A stretch of DNA of 64,000 nt from Cladocopium goreaui. Taxonomy: Eukaryota > Sar > Dinophyceae > Suessiales > Symbiodiniaceae. Numbering within the stretch: the first letter of the stretch is position 1; each line of letters starts with the position of its first letter. The translations under genes and the position numbers were made by a program. Location of the stretch: contig CAMXCT020006445.1 in NCBI GenBank assembly GCA_947184155.2, forward strand, positions 1,016,723 to 1,080,722. The letters run 5' to 3'. The notes under the pieces are model-generated. The model saw only the letters and a list, made by a program, of their open reading frames with translations, made no database searches and was not told the DNA's origin. Positions 33,865-46,500 of this stretch are shown here, in pieces.

Positions 33865-34053
33865 TTGCTCTTCGACTTTCCAATGTTGGACGCCAACAGG
33901 TTGCCCAAAGCCAAGTCTTCGCCTCAGGTGCTAGGGACCTTCCATGGCCTCAATGCTGCGCTGCTGGGGCTTGGCCCAGAGGACCTGAGGGTTTGGCTGG
34001 AGCAGCATGGATTGGAGATGAAAGGATACAAGGTGGTGCCCCAGAATGGCTGA
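33865..34053 (+). CDS. candidate terminal exon
   Basis: Open to TGA at 34051-34053. The best part starts after GCCTCAG and contains LLGLGPEDLRVWLEQHGLEM and KGYKVVPQNG. It resembles the exon at 22471-22553, with a shared LLG-x2-P...LR-x-WL...GL pattern. The pattern is loosely like short helical DNA-binding or SAP-type segments, but I do not assign it. Confidence 0.35.
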   Translation: MLFDFPMLDANRLPKAKSSPQVLGTFHGLNAALLGLGPEDLRVWLEQHGLEMKGYKVVPQNG

Positions 34054-35335
34054 GTGGTGAGCAAGTTTGTGACTCCAACAACTAGGGCTTATAGATTTTT
34101 CGCGATTGGAACTATAGTCAGATGATGTGAGATGGGGTTAGTTATAACTTAAACCTGGGGGGCAACATTTTGTAAAAACTGTGACCAGGGCTAAAGCGGA
34201 ATGACATCCAGTGGCTGTTTCACTTCACATGTTCCACTTGGAACCGCCAATGGAGATAGAAGCAGTAAACAGCAGTTCCAGCATGCCCCACTAATTTCTG
34301 TGCAGGATGGTGAGTTCAAGTTGCGTGAGTTGTGGAGCGCTGAGAAGTGTTTCTCCTTTTTGTCGTTTTTGTTTCCCTTTTCAGACTGTGGTGACCAAAT
34401 GTGACAAATCCTTCTTATGTTTTTGCATTTTGCGCAGGTGCTGTGTGATATTGCTCGGTGCTCTTTTAAAATTATTACGGGCGGACTTGTTCGAGTTACA
34501 GTCAGATTGCTTTAGAGCGGCAACTTTCCCAACCTTACCTTAACATTTTGCGATCCTAAGGTCGCAAGAAGAGCAAGAAGATCCTCATTTAGCCAAGGGC
34601 TTGGCTTCGTGTTCATTTTATAAAATGGTTCCCATGTAGACTCAGGCTTTGAAGGCATGTTGTGCATTCAAAATGTTTGCCCAAAAAATGCAGAGGGGTT
34701 AGACATGTCAACTCGTGTGATTGATGCTTCTGAAAGTGTGAGGCACTCGTTTTATATGACTTGTTCATTTTTGTCATGGGTCACAGAATTCTGGGCACAA
34801 AAGGATCTACGACACTATGAAAACCTAATGTCACGGCATCAAATGGACGGAAGGCATTGAGCGGTTGGCTTTTCAAGTGGTGTGATTTTCCCGGCACCGA
34901 TGCTTTGCTGAGGATTTGCTCACGGGATTCTGCATCTTAGATGGCCGTGGGGCGGCCCTGAGATGCTGACAGCTGCAGTTTGATGACAAGGACAGGTGCT
35001 TTGGACATGATAATACAATCAGTAATACCTCCGAGCTATGTATTTCAAATGCGTATGGGGAAATCTGGTTCACTTTGATGCTAAACCACAATATTGTCTG
35101 CATATGGAATTTCGCTTTCCATGGCTAGCCAACAGGAGATTATACAGAGCTTGTAATTGGACAATTGTTACAGTAGGGAACGGAGAGAAGATGTGTCCTC
35201 GCTTCCGAGGATGTGTGGAAGTCGGAATGTTCCTGTGTTTTGTATTTGCTTGATCACACTTGCAGGATGTGTATTGATTGTTTAACGGTTTAACGAATCT
35301 GTTTTGTCCATATTTGATTGTGTTTTCTGTTGCAG
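34054..35335. other. spacer with weak fragments
   Basis: A possible short exon follows GTGCAG at about 34309 and a possible tail follows GCGCAG at about 34438 (CDIARCSFKIITGGLVRV then a stop). Neither could be linked. Confidence 0.3.
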
Positions 35336-35464
35336 GGCCCAGGTTTTTGTCCCACAACACTGATTAGACACCTCCTCGCCAAATTTGCTTTGAGGTTCAC
35401 GTTACTTCGTGATGGAAGGCAACTTCTTGTGAAAGTCATGGGAAGGAAGCCGTTTTGCAACTTG
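35336..35464 (+). CDS. candidate internal exon
   Basis: Forty-three codons in phase 0 between TTCTGTTGCAG and a GTTAGC donor. It contains LIRHLLAKFALRFTLLRDGR and QLLVKVMGRKPFCNL, alternating hydrophobic and basic residues as in beta-strands. No family is recognised. Confidence 0.45.
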
Positions 35465-36178
35465 GTTAGCGGTGGAAAAAGCATGCTTGCTAGTTGGGTT
35501 TGTCAAGAGCAAGTCTCACTGTCTCACTATTATTTGTGTGACCACGAGTTCCATAATCTTATATAAGCTTTCATCATGTACCCCAGCAGGCCTCCAGCCA
35601 CCCCAAAAACAAGGAGCTTAAGTTTGACCATTTGATTTGTCCTGTATTCCGTGCTATTTAGCGAGCATCAAGCTAAGTGGTTTATATTTTGTCATGAATG
35701 TGATGTTGCATGGTGTTGCGCCGCTCCTGTTGTCAAGCCAGTTGGTGTCACAGGGTTGCTGGAGATGGTGTTTCAAGACACGCCATCGGACGGCATCATG
35801 TTTTTTCATGTTTTTTCCATCCAAAAAGGGCCAACCGCCCGAGATGGCACGAGTTCGCATCCCACAATTCTCATGGCCTTCATGTGTTAAAACCTTTGAT
35901 AGCCGCAGGTCTACGTGAAGGCCATTCCTGGCCGCAGTTGTTGGAGGTGCAGATCTCCAGCTGGGGAGTGGGTTGATGTTTGCAGATGTTTGCAGGTTCA
36001 AGGCTCTTCTGGTGGCAGATTAGTTGATTTATTTTGTTGGGGTCTTCATGTAGTAACTCAATCACTTTTATTTGGATCTTCATGTAACTCAATCATGTTG
36101 CACACCCCCATGCGCACAACACAACGATGTCACAACAGCCACAGCTGGCGATTCAGTTGGTCCTGCAGGTCATCCCAC

Positions 36179-36275
36179 GGGGTCCAGATGCTCCAAAGTT
36201 GTGTGGAGACCCAGCAAAACAGACAGAGCTGCTGCCAGCATTGCCATTCTGGGAAGCTCAGCAAAGATCAGCAAG
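36179..36275 (+). CDS. candidate internal exon
   Basis: Between GTCCTGCAG and a GTAAAC donor two frames are open. One reads PRGPDAPKLCGDPAKQTELL then PALPFWEAQQRSA; the other has a Ser/Ala-rich end SIAILGSSAKISK. Frame choice is not certain. A further GC-rich candidate lies at about 36520-36730. Confidence 0.35.
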
Positions 36276-36977
36276 GTAAACTATGCGTTGTTTTTTTGGG
36301 TGAGATGGTTAGCACGTTCAACTGTTAACCATTGTTCATCTTCAATATTCTTCAATGTGTTTTTACTGAGACGCTTCCGTGGCCAAATTTTGTAAAATGT
36401 ATAAAGATGTTGCTTTTCTTTCTGGAGCCCTGGCCACAATAGCTTTGTTTCCTAGAACTGCATTGAAACAGACTGTTGAATAAAAATAGTGGACAATTGA
36501 AATTGATGCAGGGGTCCTGAACCTGCAGCCGTGCCCACGGCATGTGGGAACCGCATCCCAAAGACTTGTGGTTTTGCTGGCGGTCGCTGGTGAGGTTGCA
36601 CAACTCCAACATCGGCTTCGGAGAGAGGTGCCAGTGCCATCGGTGGGAGTACTGGCGCCAGGAAAGTGCTGGAGTGAATTTATCGTTCTCGCCTGCGGTA
36701 ACTTTTCCAAGTCATGCAAGTTTCGAATGAAGGGACTGCTCCAAAGACTTCAGGAAATTACATGAAATTACCATTTGTGGGTTATACCGTATATCTTTCG
36801 GTAAAGGGGTGGAATTCGCATCCATTGTTGGCCAACTCTTGCACCACAATACCATATTCACCATGAATTCATCTCACGGCCCAACATACAACACCACATC
36901 ATCTACATCAACTGAATCTCAGGGCTCAAGGTCTCCAGATTTTTTCCCCAAAATCTTGGCGTGTTTTTGAACGTCCC

Positions 36978-39900
36978 ATGGCTCGCGCTTCCATTGTGGG
37001 CCTGACCCTGGCCCTGGCGGCCGTCGGCAGCTGCTTCCTGGGTGGGGTGCCCACGCAGCCCCCCAGGGCCCCGCCGGTGCAAAGCCACGTGGAGTCCCTG
37101 GGAGCGGCGCCAACGCAGAGCCAGAGCGAGGGCGGTTGCTTGGGCCACAGCTTATATTTCGCATCATGTTTCGTTAAAGAAAATATCTGACAGTACAAAG
37201 AGGGGTACAGAAAAAGGGGATCCACTTCAACATAACAATATATCATTGATGATAGTTTACGAACTTTTGGTGGGATGAACCAGCTATACCAGATATATTG
37301 ATGTGAACAGTTTATCGTTGATCCATACACATTTAGCTTACAAAATCTATGTTGTTGAGTTTGCAAGGTTCGCGATGCAGAACAGCAAGCCAATGGCAAT
37401 AAGCGGACCTAATATGTTCCACCATTTCGGGCAGGGTTAAGCGTCACCTTTTGTTCTGGAAATAGGTTTCTATCCGAATGCATGTTAAACCATGGTTATG
37501 CTTGCTCAATGCGTGTGCTTATCCAAGTTTATCTGTTTTCTTCTCCAAAAAGGTCATCTCCATTTTGATTGCCAAATACGTCTATTTAGTGTTTCATGAT
37601 GTTATATTTTGTTTCACATGTTTTAATGATCTTTCACATGGTTGTTCTAATCCACTATAGGTGAATCATAGCCACAAGGAAGGACAAAAATGCAAGTTTA
37701 CCTCTTCACTTCCCAAATTCCTCCCCTTTGAATCATTTTAAATAGATGGCCAATAAACAAACCCTTCATAGTGGATGCTGGTGGTGAATAAACATTATAT
37801 AACATTATGTAAAATCCTCAATTGTTGGTGCTTAGTTAATAGTAAGTATATTGTACAATATATAATATATTCTATTTATATATATATTATCATAGAGGCA
37901 CCATGAGGCACCATAGCAATCCAAGGCTCCTGGGCCTCGTCCCTGCTGAGCTTCGGCGCCGCCCTGGGCATCGTCTTCGGCCTGGTGGCCGCGCAGCCGG
38001 CGAAGGCCATCACTGCGGAGCAGTTCAGCCAGCTGACCTACGCGCAGGCCAGGAGATGGTGCTGCCCCGGAGAGGTGCAAGGTGGTGCCCCAAGTCGTTA
38101 GCAACGTTGGGTGCAAAGAACTCCAATTTCACTGGGGTTTATGGTGCATATAGTTTTTGGTTAAGGGGGGGTTGAAACCAACAAACATAATTGGGGGGGC
38201 ACCATTCTGTGGTGATGGTTTAGCCACTTTAACCTAATAAACCAAGGGTGATACAGCCACTTTAACCCAGGTTGAAGTGTTTTAAATTATGATCAAGGGT
38301 GATCAGCTGATAAAGATAGGTTATATCTGAGACATGGTGATTTTGCCCACTATTCCTAGAATTGGTGGTTGCGATGGTTGAGGACGATATGTCAAGAGAA
38401 AAACATGGTAAGCAAGGTCCTGCTAAATTAAACAACTTCAACTATATAATGGTTTGTTGAAGGGGAAGTAGGGGATGATTTGAACCACAAGACTTTGGAT
38501 TTAGATATGAACAACATGATTGGACAACAACACATGTGATTTCATAACCAAGAAGTGGCAATTCATAACCATATCAAATGATGTAACATATATAGAAACT
38601 AGACCTAATGGTGACAGATGAGATTTCACTCGCTGATTTCATTGGGAAGTACTACTCAGGTGAGGGGCTCCGGCTTGGCCAATCGATGCCCCACGGTGGA
38701 GTCCAATGGAACTGAGGTGCCTGTGACTTGGCTCGTGGCTCTTAAAACGAGGGTTGTGCATTTTTTGGGGGGTAGGGAAGAGACATCCTCCATGCGGATC
38801 CATGTGGGGGATCGAAGTGCTGGAACATGTGAATCGAGTGAATTTGTTTTTTTCCCATTTGCAGGTCGGTCATTTGGGGAATTTGAAGCCCACCCTAAAG
38901 CAAAGATATGATATGATTTTCCAACTGCCGTTGAGCAAAATTTCCAAGGTGAAACCTGGATCCAAGATGATCAATGTGTGCTTCGAGCCCAAGTCCTTTG
39001 CGGTGGAGATTGATACCGACAATGGCAAGGAGAGGGTGGGAAATGGCCCTTGAGGGATTGTGATTTGTGAAACATCTGCCAACATGGTTGTTGGCTTCTG
39101 ATTGCTGGGTGATGAAAACATGTACAGGTTCTGAGATAACTAGACTTACCATCAACAAAACCATTTAATTATTTTTAATAAATTAACTAATTAGTTAGTT
39201 AGTTATTGTTTTGTCTCCACAATGGCTAGGGTAACGTCTAGAGACTATGGACCATTGCTCCTCAGGAGTTCGCCACCACCAAGTTGACCACTCGTCAGAC
39301 CTACACCTTGGCCTTCATTGAGGGCAACTTGGAGCCTCGAATGCAAGTTCCCAGGGGTTTAGATGGATTTGGGTGGCTTCATCATTAGAGTTCATCATCA
39401 TATACTGATTTGTCATGAGGAAGACAGCATCGACAACGAAAACAGCCTGAAGATCTTTCTTGACGTTCCTTTTAACTAGGTTTGGCAGGAAGTCGATGGG
39501 GAAATCTCATGAAATCTCCTTGAGGTTTTGTGGCTTGCCTCGAACCTCAGGCTCCAAGTAAGTCAACATCAGTGCTTGCTCGTTCTTTTATTTTCCTGTG
39601 GTCGTCCATGTTGTCCCAAAATCGAACACCCCAAAACATATCATAGTTAATCGTCATGTTTCTTCATTGCCTTACATTTGCAATTTTTGGATGATTAAAG
39701 TTGGATATGTTTTTTGTTTGGGTTTGCATGGTATGTCACCTCTTCTTGGACTAACATGGACTAACCCCAGATCCACCGTCCCTTCATGCTGCAATCCTCG
39801 GTTTCTGAGGATCCTAATCCCATCACCTTCAAGGAGCAGGACGGCATGGACTTTGCCGCAACCACCGTCAAGCTGCCCGATGGCGAGTACGTGCCGTGGA

Positions 39901-42900
39901 GAACGAGATGGTTTGATGGGGAGAGTTTGGTGTAGTTTATTTGGAGGAAACGAGAAAGTTGATGGATATTGTTGTGGGAAAACTGTTTGATGGCCCGTGT
40001 ACTTTTTTTCCGCCCTGATATCCTCTATTTTTTATGGACTTTGGAATGTGAACTGTTGATTGGGTTCTGTCCAGTTTTGTTGATTTTCGGTTGGTAGGAG
40101 GGGTTGTTACCATGATAGGGCAGAAGGAAGAAAGCTTGAGTTTTGCGCCTGGGGTCTTTCATTATTCATGGCTGAGTTCGTTTTGCACAGTTTATCACCA
40201 GCCGCTTTGATTAGCTGATTTTCAAACTGACAGGGACAAATAGTTGAGGATGCAAGCTGCTCAGATTGGCAGGGGACCACCGTGTTCGCAAGAATGGAAT
40301 ACTTCTTGTAACTTGGTTTCGTCAGATGCGTCCCAGTTCTCCCTTTGTGTGTTTGTTCCGTCTAGATAGCACCTTATGTCTCTTACACCCAACTCCCTTA
40401 AGTTTCACCCCAAATCCACGTCTGAATCATCACATTCCCCATAAACATTTGTCATCACTTGAGGGACCACCTTCCCATGTCAGCTGCAGCCGTGCCTAGG
40501 TGCCCTTCCTTTTCACCGTGAAGGAGTTGGTCGCGAAGGGCGAGGGCAGCTCCTTCAAACCCGGCTTCACCTGGGGTGGCGAGTTCAGCGTGCCATCCTA
40601 CCGTACAGGTGGGGGGAATGGCGGCGGGGTGGGCCAGAGTGTATAGGTCTAGGTGATATGGTTGATGGTAAATCGGGAAGATGATGAAGGTTGACATCGA
40701 CCACAGGTGCATGGGTATGTGTCTTGGATTTTTGCAACGCTATGACATATTTAACAGCGTGGAACTCTAAACCACACCATGTCTCAATGGCGCATGTCTC
40801 TTCTTTCTCAAAAGCACAAGAAGTATGAGTCCATTCTAAGAATCTTGTTGCAGCTACAGAGCACCCACATGTTGTGCTTGGATGTTGGAGTTCCAAGTCA
40901 CCTTTACCTTAACCGGTCCCCTCCTTGGCCACCCGATGCCCTCCCATGACTTCAGGTGGTTTCTTGGACCCCAAGGCCCGTGGTATGAACTTGGGCTACG
41001 ATCAGGCCGTGGCCCTGCCGGCCATGCAGGCGGATGGCAAGAGCGGACAGGAGGACATCTTCAAGGAGACCAACAAGGTGGGAGTTGGATTGATGCAGGG
41101 TTATTTTTCGGGGATTTTCTGGATTTTTATGGGCAACAACCAGGGATTTATGCGAGAAAACGTGGGATTCCTTATTTTCGGGATGGTTACTGTATATGAT
41201 GCGAGATATAGAATAAACCGCATTTGAAATGGTGCTTGAATAAATAGTGTTTAGAATGTTTAGGGACCCAAACAAGTGATGCAATAAACCTTGATTAGGT
41301 AGATTGATGTGACACTTCTTTTGCCTATACCTGAGACAACACACCTGGCCACGTGCAGCCTTATACGTGTGCAGGTGTTCGACGTCGGAAGAGGCGCCAT
41401 TGAGATGGAGGTGAACAAGGCGGGTTGTGTATAGCTCGGAAACCCATTTCTGGCTGGGAGGGGCGAGGTCCGGGCAAACTTGTTTGGCAATGATGTTATG
41501 AACCAGATGCCAGCTGTTGTGTGAAACAATAGCAGCATTGGTCAGACTTTTGGCCCATGTTTACGTTTGAAAGGCTGGCAGAAAAATGTATAACAAACAC
41601 ACCTATAAGCTACATTCTTTGTTTTCTTGTCCCACCAGTGTGTGGTTCATCACTTCATCCTGTTGTCATATTCATATCCCTTTCCCTAGGCTGTTTACTA
41701 ATGGTTTTTAGTCCCATCCTATGTGGCCCTTGGCCCTTTACCTTACCTAAGGCGGAGCTATACGGTACTGTATACTGCAATACTGCACCCTGAACAGCTC
41801 ATTTGCGGAGGAAACTATTTATCATAGGTGCCTTGCAGAGAGACCTATAGTACCTTCAACTTGAGTTGGCTACACCGTTTCACAGATTAATTCCCATTTC
41901 TGGCGACTTAAAACAGCCCATCCGACCATCAACGAATCATAGGTTTGTTTAAAACACGTGTTGCAACATTCTTGGATGTGCATCCCAGTGAGTGAGTGGC
42001 GTGTAACCCATAAAAAGCTTGGGTTATTTATATTTCATATATGGTAATTACCTACTTAAGATGACCGGGACGCTCACCCAAGGTGTAAGTCAGTTGGTGC
42101 ACTCATCTCATCCAATTTTTGATTTATGAGTTGTAACCTCCAGTTAACCTACGTATAGTTGTAAACAAACTTACCTACTAGACTAAAAACCAACTCTCAA
42201 TCCCCACTTTGTTGGTCAAATCATGTTTAAACACCCAATTTCCATCAATTTTTCTGGTCAAATTCCAATGTTCCATCATTTCTCCTGGTATCTCCTGGTT
42301 AAACACCATTTTTTTTTTCCTACCCAAAAAGATCCCCATGCCCATACCCCGTTCCCATCCCCCAACAGCAGGTGAACCAGGAGCTGGGCGAGATCGGTGG
42401 TGTCTTCGTGTCCAAACAGCCCAGCGACACGGATATGGGCGCCAAGGAGCCAAAGACGGTGCTGCTGAAGGGCATTTTCTACGGCAAGGTGCGGGCGGAA
42501 GAGCTATTTGGGGGGTGGTTAAACTGGTAATTCATGGGGATTTAATCGTGATTTACTGTAATAGGAATTCTTGGGATTTATAATCATTTATAAATATTTT
42601 ATTGGGATTATTGTAATTAATGAATGATTTTTTTCCAACAAGATCTTAATGAATGATAGTAATGAATGGGGATTAAGTGGGATTTGAATTCGAGTTTTTT
42701 CGAGGAAATGGTGAATGAGGATTTGATGGTGATTGGAATGGTGGTTAGTGGCGTAATGGGATTTAATGGAATTCGGGTTAGATCTGGGGAGATTATGTGA
42801 AAGTGCCTAAAAGTGGCTTGGCTATCGGGTTTGACAAATGGTAAGAATAACGATATAACAACGTGCGATCGTATCTGTGGCAAGGTGAGAGGATTGGGTG

Positions 42901-42983
42901 GGGGACCCTGCCAACCAATACAATCAATGGGGACTTAACGAAGGAAAGATCCCTATCCCCTCTCACAGGTGGTCAACGCCTGA
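36978..42983 (+). CDS. psbO: oxygen-evolving enhancer protein 1 (PsbO), complete, 11 exons
   Basis: PsbO is the extrinsic lumenal protein that stabilises the manganese cluster of photosystem II. Exons: 36978-37134, 37926-38047, 38660-38716, 38949-39035, 39266-39346, 39810-39890, 40500-40608, 40956-41077, 41375-41419, 42372-42488, 42969-42983. All phases agree and give 330 residues. Residues 1-24 form a signal peptide (SIVGLTLALAAVG), 25-55 a Ser/Pro/Gln transit region, 59-75 a hydrophobic thylakoid signal ending AKA at 80, so the mature protein starts ITAEQFSQLTYAQ. Family hallmarks are GSGLANRCPTV, CFEPKSFAVEI, KLTTRQTYTLAFIEG, FKEQDGMDFAATTVKLP, VPFLFTVKEL, FLDPKARGMNLGYD and GGVFVSKQPSDTDMGAK. 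Donors are GT except intron 2 (GCCAGG) and intron 9 (GCGGGT). The mature protein has normal length and no break is seen. Confidence 0.93.
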
Positions 42984-43595
42984 GCGCTTCTGGATGCCCA
43001 GCCACCACGTCGGAGCTGGCGACAAAGCTTGACGAACTTGGCCGTAGAGTGTGCGGCCTATGACCTCTCAGTGTTTGAGAGAATAGGTAAACTATTTAAA
43101 ACACATTATATAACTTTAATTTGAACTTTATTACTAATTAACAGCAGCTAACACAATAATAAACTTGATTTGTCTCAAATGATTGAGTTGCAGCAAGAAT
43201 GATGCTTGACATTTCTCAATGACCTGTGAGGTGGTCGGTCGCGTGAACACAGGACCGTGTAGGAACCCAGTCACAGATGCGAGCCTGGTGCGTAATTTCA
43301 ACGGCCAAGATTGCCAAGAACAAAAAAGATCCCGGAATCGCTGCAAGGTTTTTGTTTTTCATATTTTTTCTCTTACACCAGTCACGCGCCGTTTCGTTTA
43401 AAAAAAAACATGACACCAGAATCACCCTCTGTAGTTTCCCAATGTTTTTTCAGACCAGTTTTGCCTCGGTTTCCAGAACCCTATAATTTTTCTGAAGACA
43501 TTTTAGAACCAGACTCACCCTCCATAATTATGTTTCCCAACAGTTGTTTCACATTCAGAACTATGTTCTTTCCCCATGGCCCCATCACCTCATAG

Positions 43596-46500
43596 CACCT
43601 GCACCTTCGACGCCAGGCTATATGCGAGCTTCGGACCCCAGCTGAAGCAGGTGAAGATCCGTGGATCTTTGGAGAAGCTCTCCAGCAGGCGGGGCTGGTG
43701 AGTCATGACAGGCGGTGAGGGCTGTTGTCGGTGGAAGTTCCGAAGTTTTTGGGGGTGAGCTGTCGAAAGATTTGAAAGCCAAGAATTGGATATGGTCGAC
43801 TTGTTTTGGTAGGTGAGGTTTTAACAGTTAAGACTTGGACATGGGTAGATTCTGATCTCAAGTTCCCCAAGGGATGCAAGAACAGGATGAAGCTTCAAGT
43901 TTTTCGTCGTCACTGGGCTGACAGGTCGTCCTTATACTCTTGGAACCGCTCGGCTGGACAGCCCAGGAGACATGAAACGGTTTGGACATGACATGGGGAA
44001 GAAAGGAGGCTCTGGATTGCATGGAAATGATAGTTTGTACTCATTGTGAGAGCAGCATACTGTTTTGGTTGTATATTTGAATTTGGAGAGAGAGAGAGAG
44101 AGAGCGGCATACGCGTACAAAATCACAAAAGGAAGTGGACAATGACCTTTGAAAGATTATTAGCAAAATTATGTGTCCACAACTTTCGATCCGAAGTCCA
44201 TTTTCTTGTATTGTCGAGTTCCCAAAAAAGGAGAGAGGGATGGATCACCATTCATCCGAGGAATCCTCCTCGTTTTCTTGGTAAATCTCAAAATATATCT
44301 ATTTATCCACTGGATAAATCACCATAAATGATCATATATCATGATAAAATCACCATAAATCACCATATATCATCATAAATCACCATCAATTCACCATAAG
44401 TCCCACTTTTCCCCAGTGAAACGCGTCATTTCTGGTGCTCCCAAAACATGGCCCCCACAGCCCCGCCTTCGAAGCCGCCTCGAGGTGACCGAGGCGGATG
44501 CGGCGGCCAATGAGGCGCCCAAGCAACTCATGGCGGCCTGGCAGCAGGGGTGGTTCACTTGGGGAAAAAACACATCCAATGATGAGATGATCATAGTTGA
44601 TATGATATGATGATTAATTATATGATAAGGTTAATGGCAGATACTGTAATGATATATGATATATAAATGTGATATGATGAGACCATATGATGAGATGATC
44701 ATAGTAGATACCATGTGGTAAATTAACAGTTGGACCCTGAAAATGACAAATTTTTAGCGGAATCTAATCTCCCAACCCCCCCCATCTGCCAGGGTCTATG
44801 TTAATTTACTGGAGGGTATGATATGATGATTAATAGTATGATAAGGTTAATAGCAGATAATGATATATAAATGTGATATGATTGTATGATATGGTTCACA
44901 TGGGGATTTGAAAATTGAGTAGAGGACATGTGATAAAATAGTGATATTGTATATGATATGATTGGTTAATGATATGATGTGACTTACAATGATGTCAAAT
45001 GGTGCCAGCTAGACAATAGGGTTTGACACGGCAAACATATGCACAACATGTGGGTTTGACCTGCGAAACATTGGGTTTGAACAACATGAGTCTGGATTGG
45101 AGAAATAGGGGGTTGTCACAATCGGCTTAAACCAAGTATATCAGACTCTAGGCAGTTTGTCAGTGGCAACAATCATGATGACGTCAAGCATGATGATCAT
45201 TGGGATGATTGCCTTTTTTGTTTACCAAAAACGTGGGGGTTTAAGAATGGGGAGAGGTGACTGGCCAGAGATGGAGGATTTTCTTGCAAAACAATATCTT
45301 TAGCGCTGGTTGCACTTGCCCAAACATGGGCAGGACGAACTTTGGGGAGGTAGAACCATGATCTACGGGGGGGTTGAAGCAACAACAGGTTCCAAACCTG
45401 GAGAGACTATGTTTTCTTTTGAATATGTATGATTATGTAATATGTTTGTATGTGAACGTTACCATGTGTATATTCGTGCTTATTCCAGTTAAATTAGTAG
45501 GGACAACTAAGGAGAGTAACCAATGAAAACATGGGTTGAACCTGCAACAATGGGTTCAAAACTCACACCAACGATCAAACCTGTGGAGACAGTTTGGTGC
45601 TAGTCAAAAATGGAGTAGCCACAATATCCCATAAACGATCCATACACTTCCCATTCTCTCCCATCTCCACATTCTGTGTTTCTTGGGGCCGCAGTTTGAT
45701 GCATCCAAGGCGTTGAAAAGCTTGGAACGCTTGAGGGCCACGCGCGAAGATGGTCACTTTCCAAGGGCCCGGAAACGGGGCGGTGGGATCATGGTACACG
45801 TGGACGGTGTCGAAGATGCAGAGACCACTTGCTACATCGAAGTAGCATTCTTGATGATCGCTTGAACCCATCTAAATCAAACAAACACACCTGTTTCAAA
45901 GTTCACGAAACCCCGGAAATGATGAAGTTCATGAAGGAAGCGAAATCATGCATTTGTATTTGAATACTGTATTTGTACGGCTTTATCATCGGGGTTTCCG
46001 CATCAAAGAGCTTGAAAACCTTGGCTACCGCCCCCTCCAGTGTCATCCGACCATCGCAGCAGTGGAAGGCCTTGCAGATCAAACAACTTCAGGTCCTGTA
46101 TGGTCCGGGACACAGCACAGGTGTAGATTGAAGCTGACCACCGCAATGGCCCAGCTACAGATGGGATATCGGATAACTTTTCACCAGGTACCAGGTGGCA
46201 TGTGCATTCAAGTTTGTCACGGAAGAATCCTGGGATACTGGCCAACTGGGGATATGTTGATCAAATTATGTTGATAGGATATATTATAGCTTATGAACCC
46301 ATGAGGCGTGTGCGAAATGAGCGACCCTGAATTTGGAGCTTGCTTGTAATTATGACGTCAGTGTGTCGTTTATCTTGATTGAATCTTCAAGACATCTACT
46401 GAAATTGGTTGGTTGCACAAAACACGTTTTTTTTTTTTTTTCCGGGTTCCACCGTTGTATTGTGTTTTAGCGCTCTTAACCGGGAATGGTGCAACTGTTC

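Noticed and set aside
37903-38175. 90-codon ORF with arginine-rich sequence
   Set aside because: It is an off-frame reading of psbO exon 2.
38870-38948. Longer psbO exon 4 starting after TTTGCAG near 38865
   Set aside because: It would insert about 28 residues absent from PsbO between CPTV and VKPG; the start at 38949 keeps phase and matches the family.
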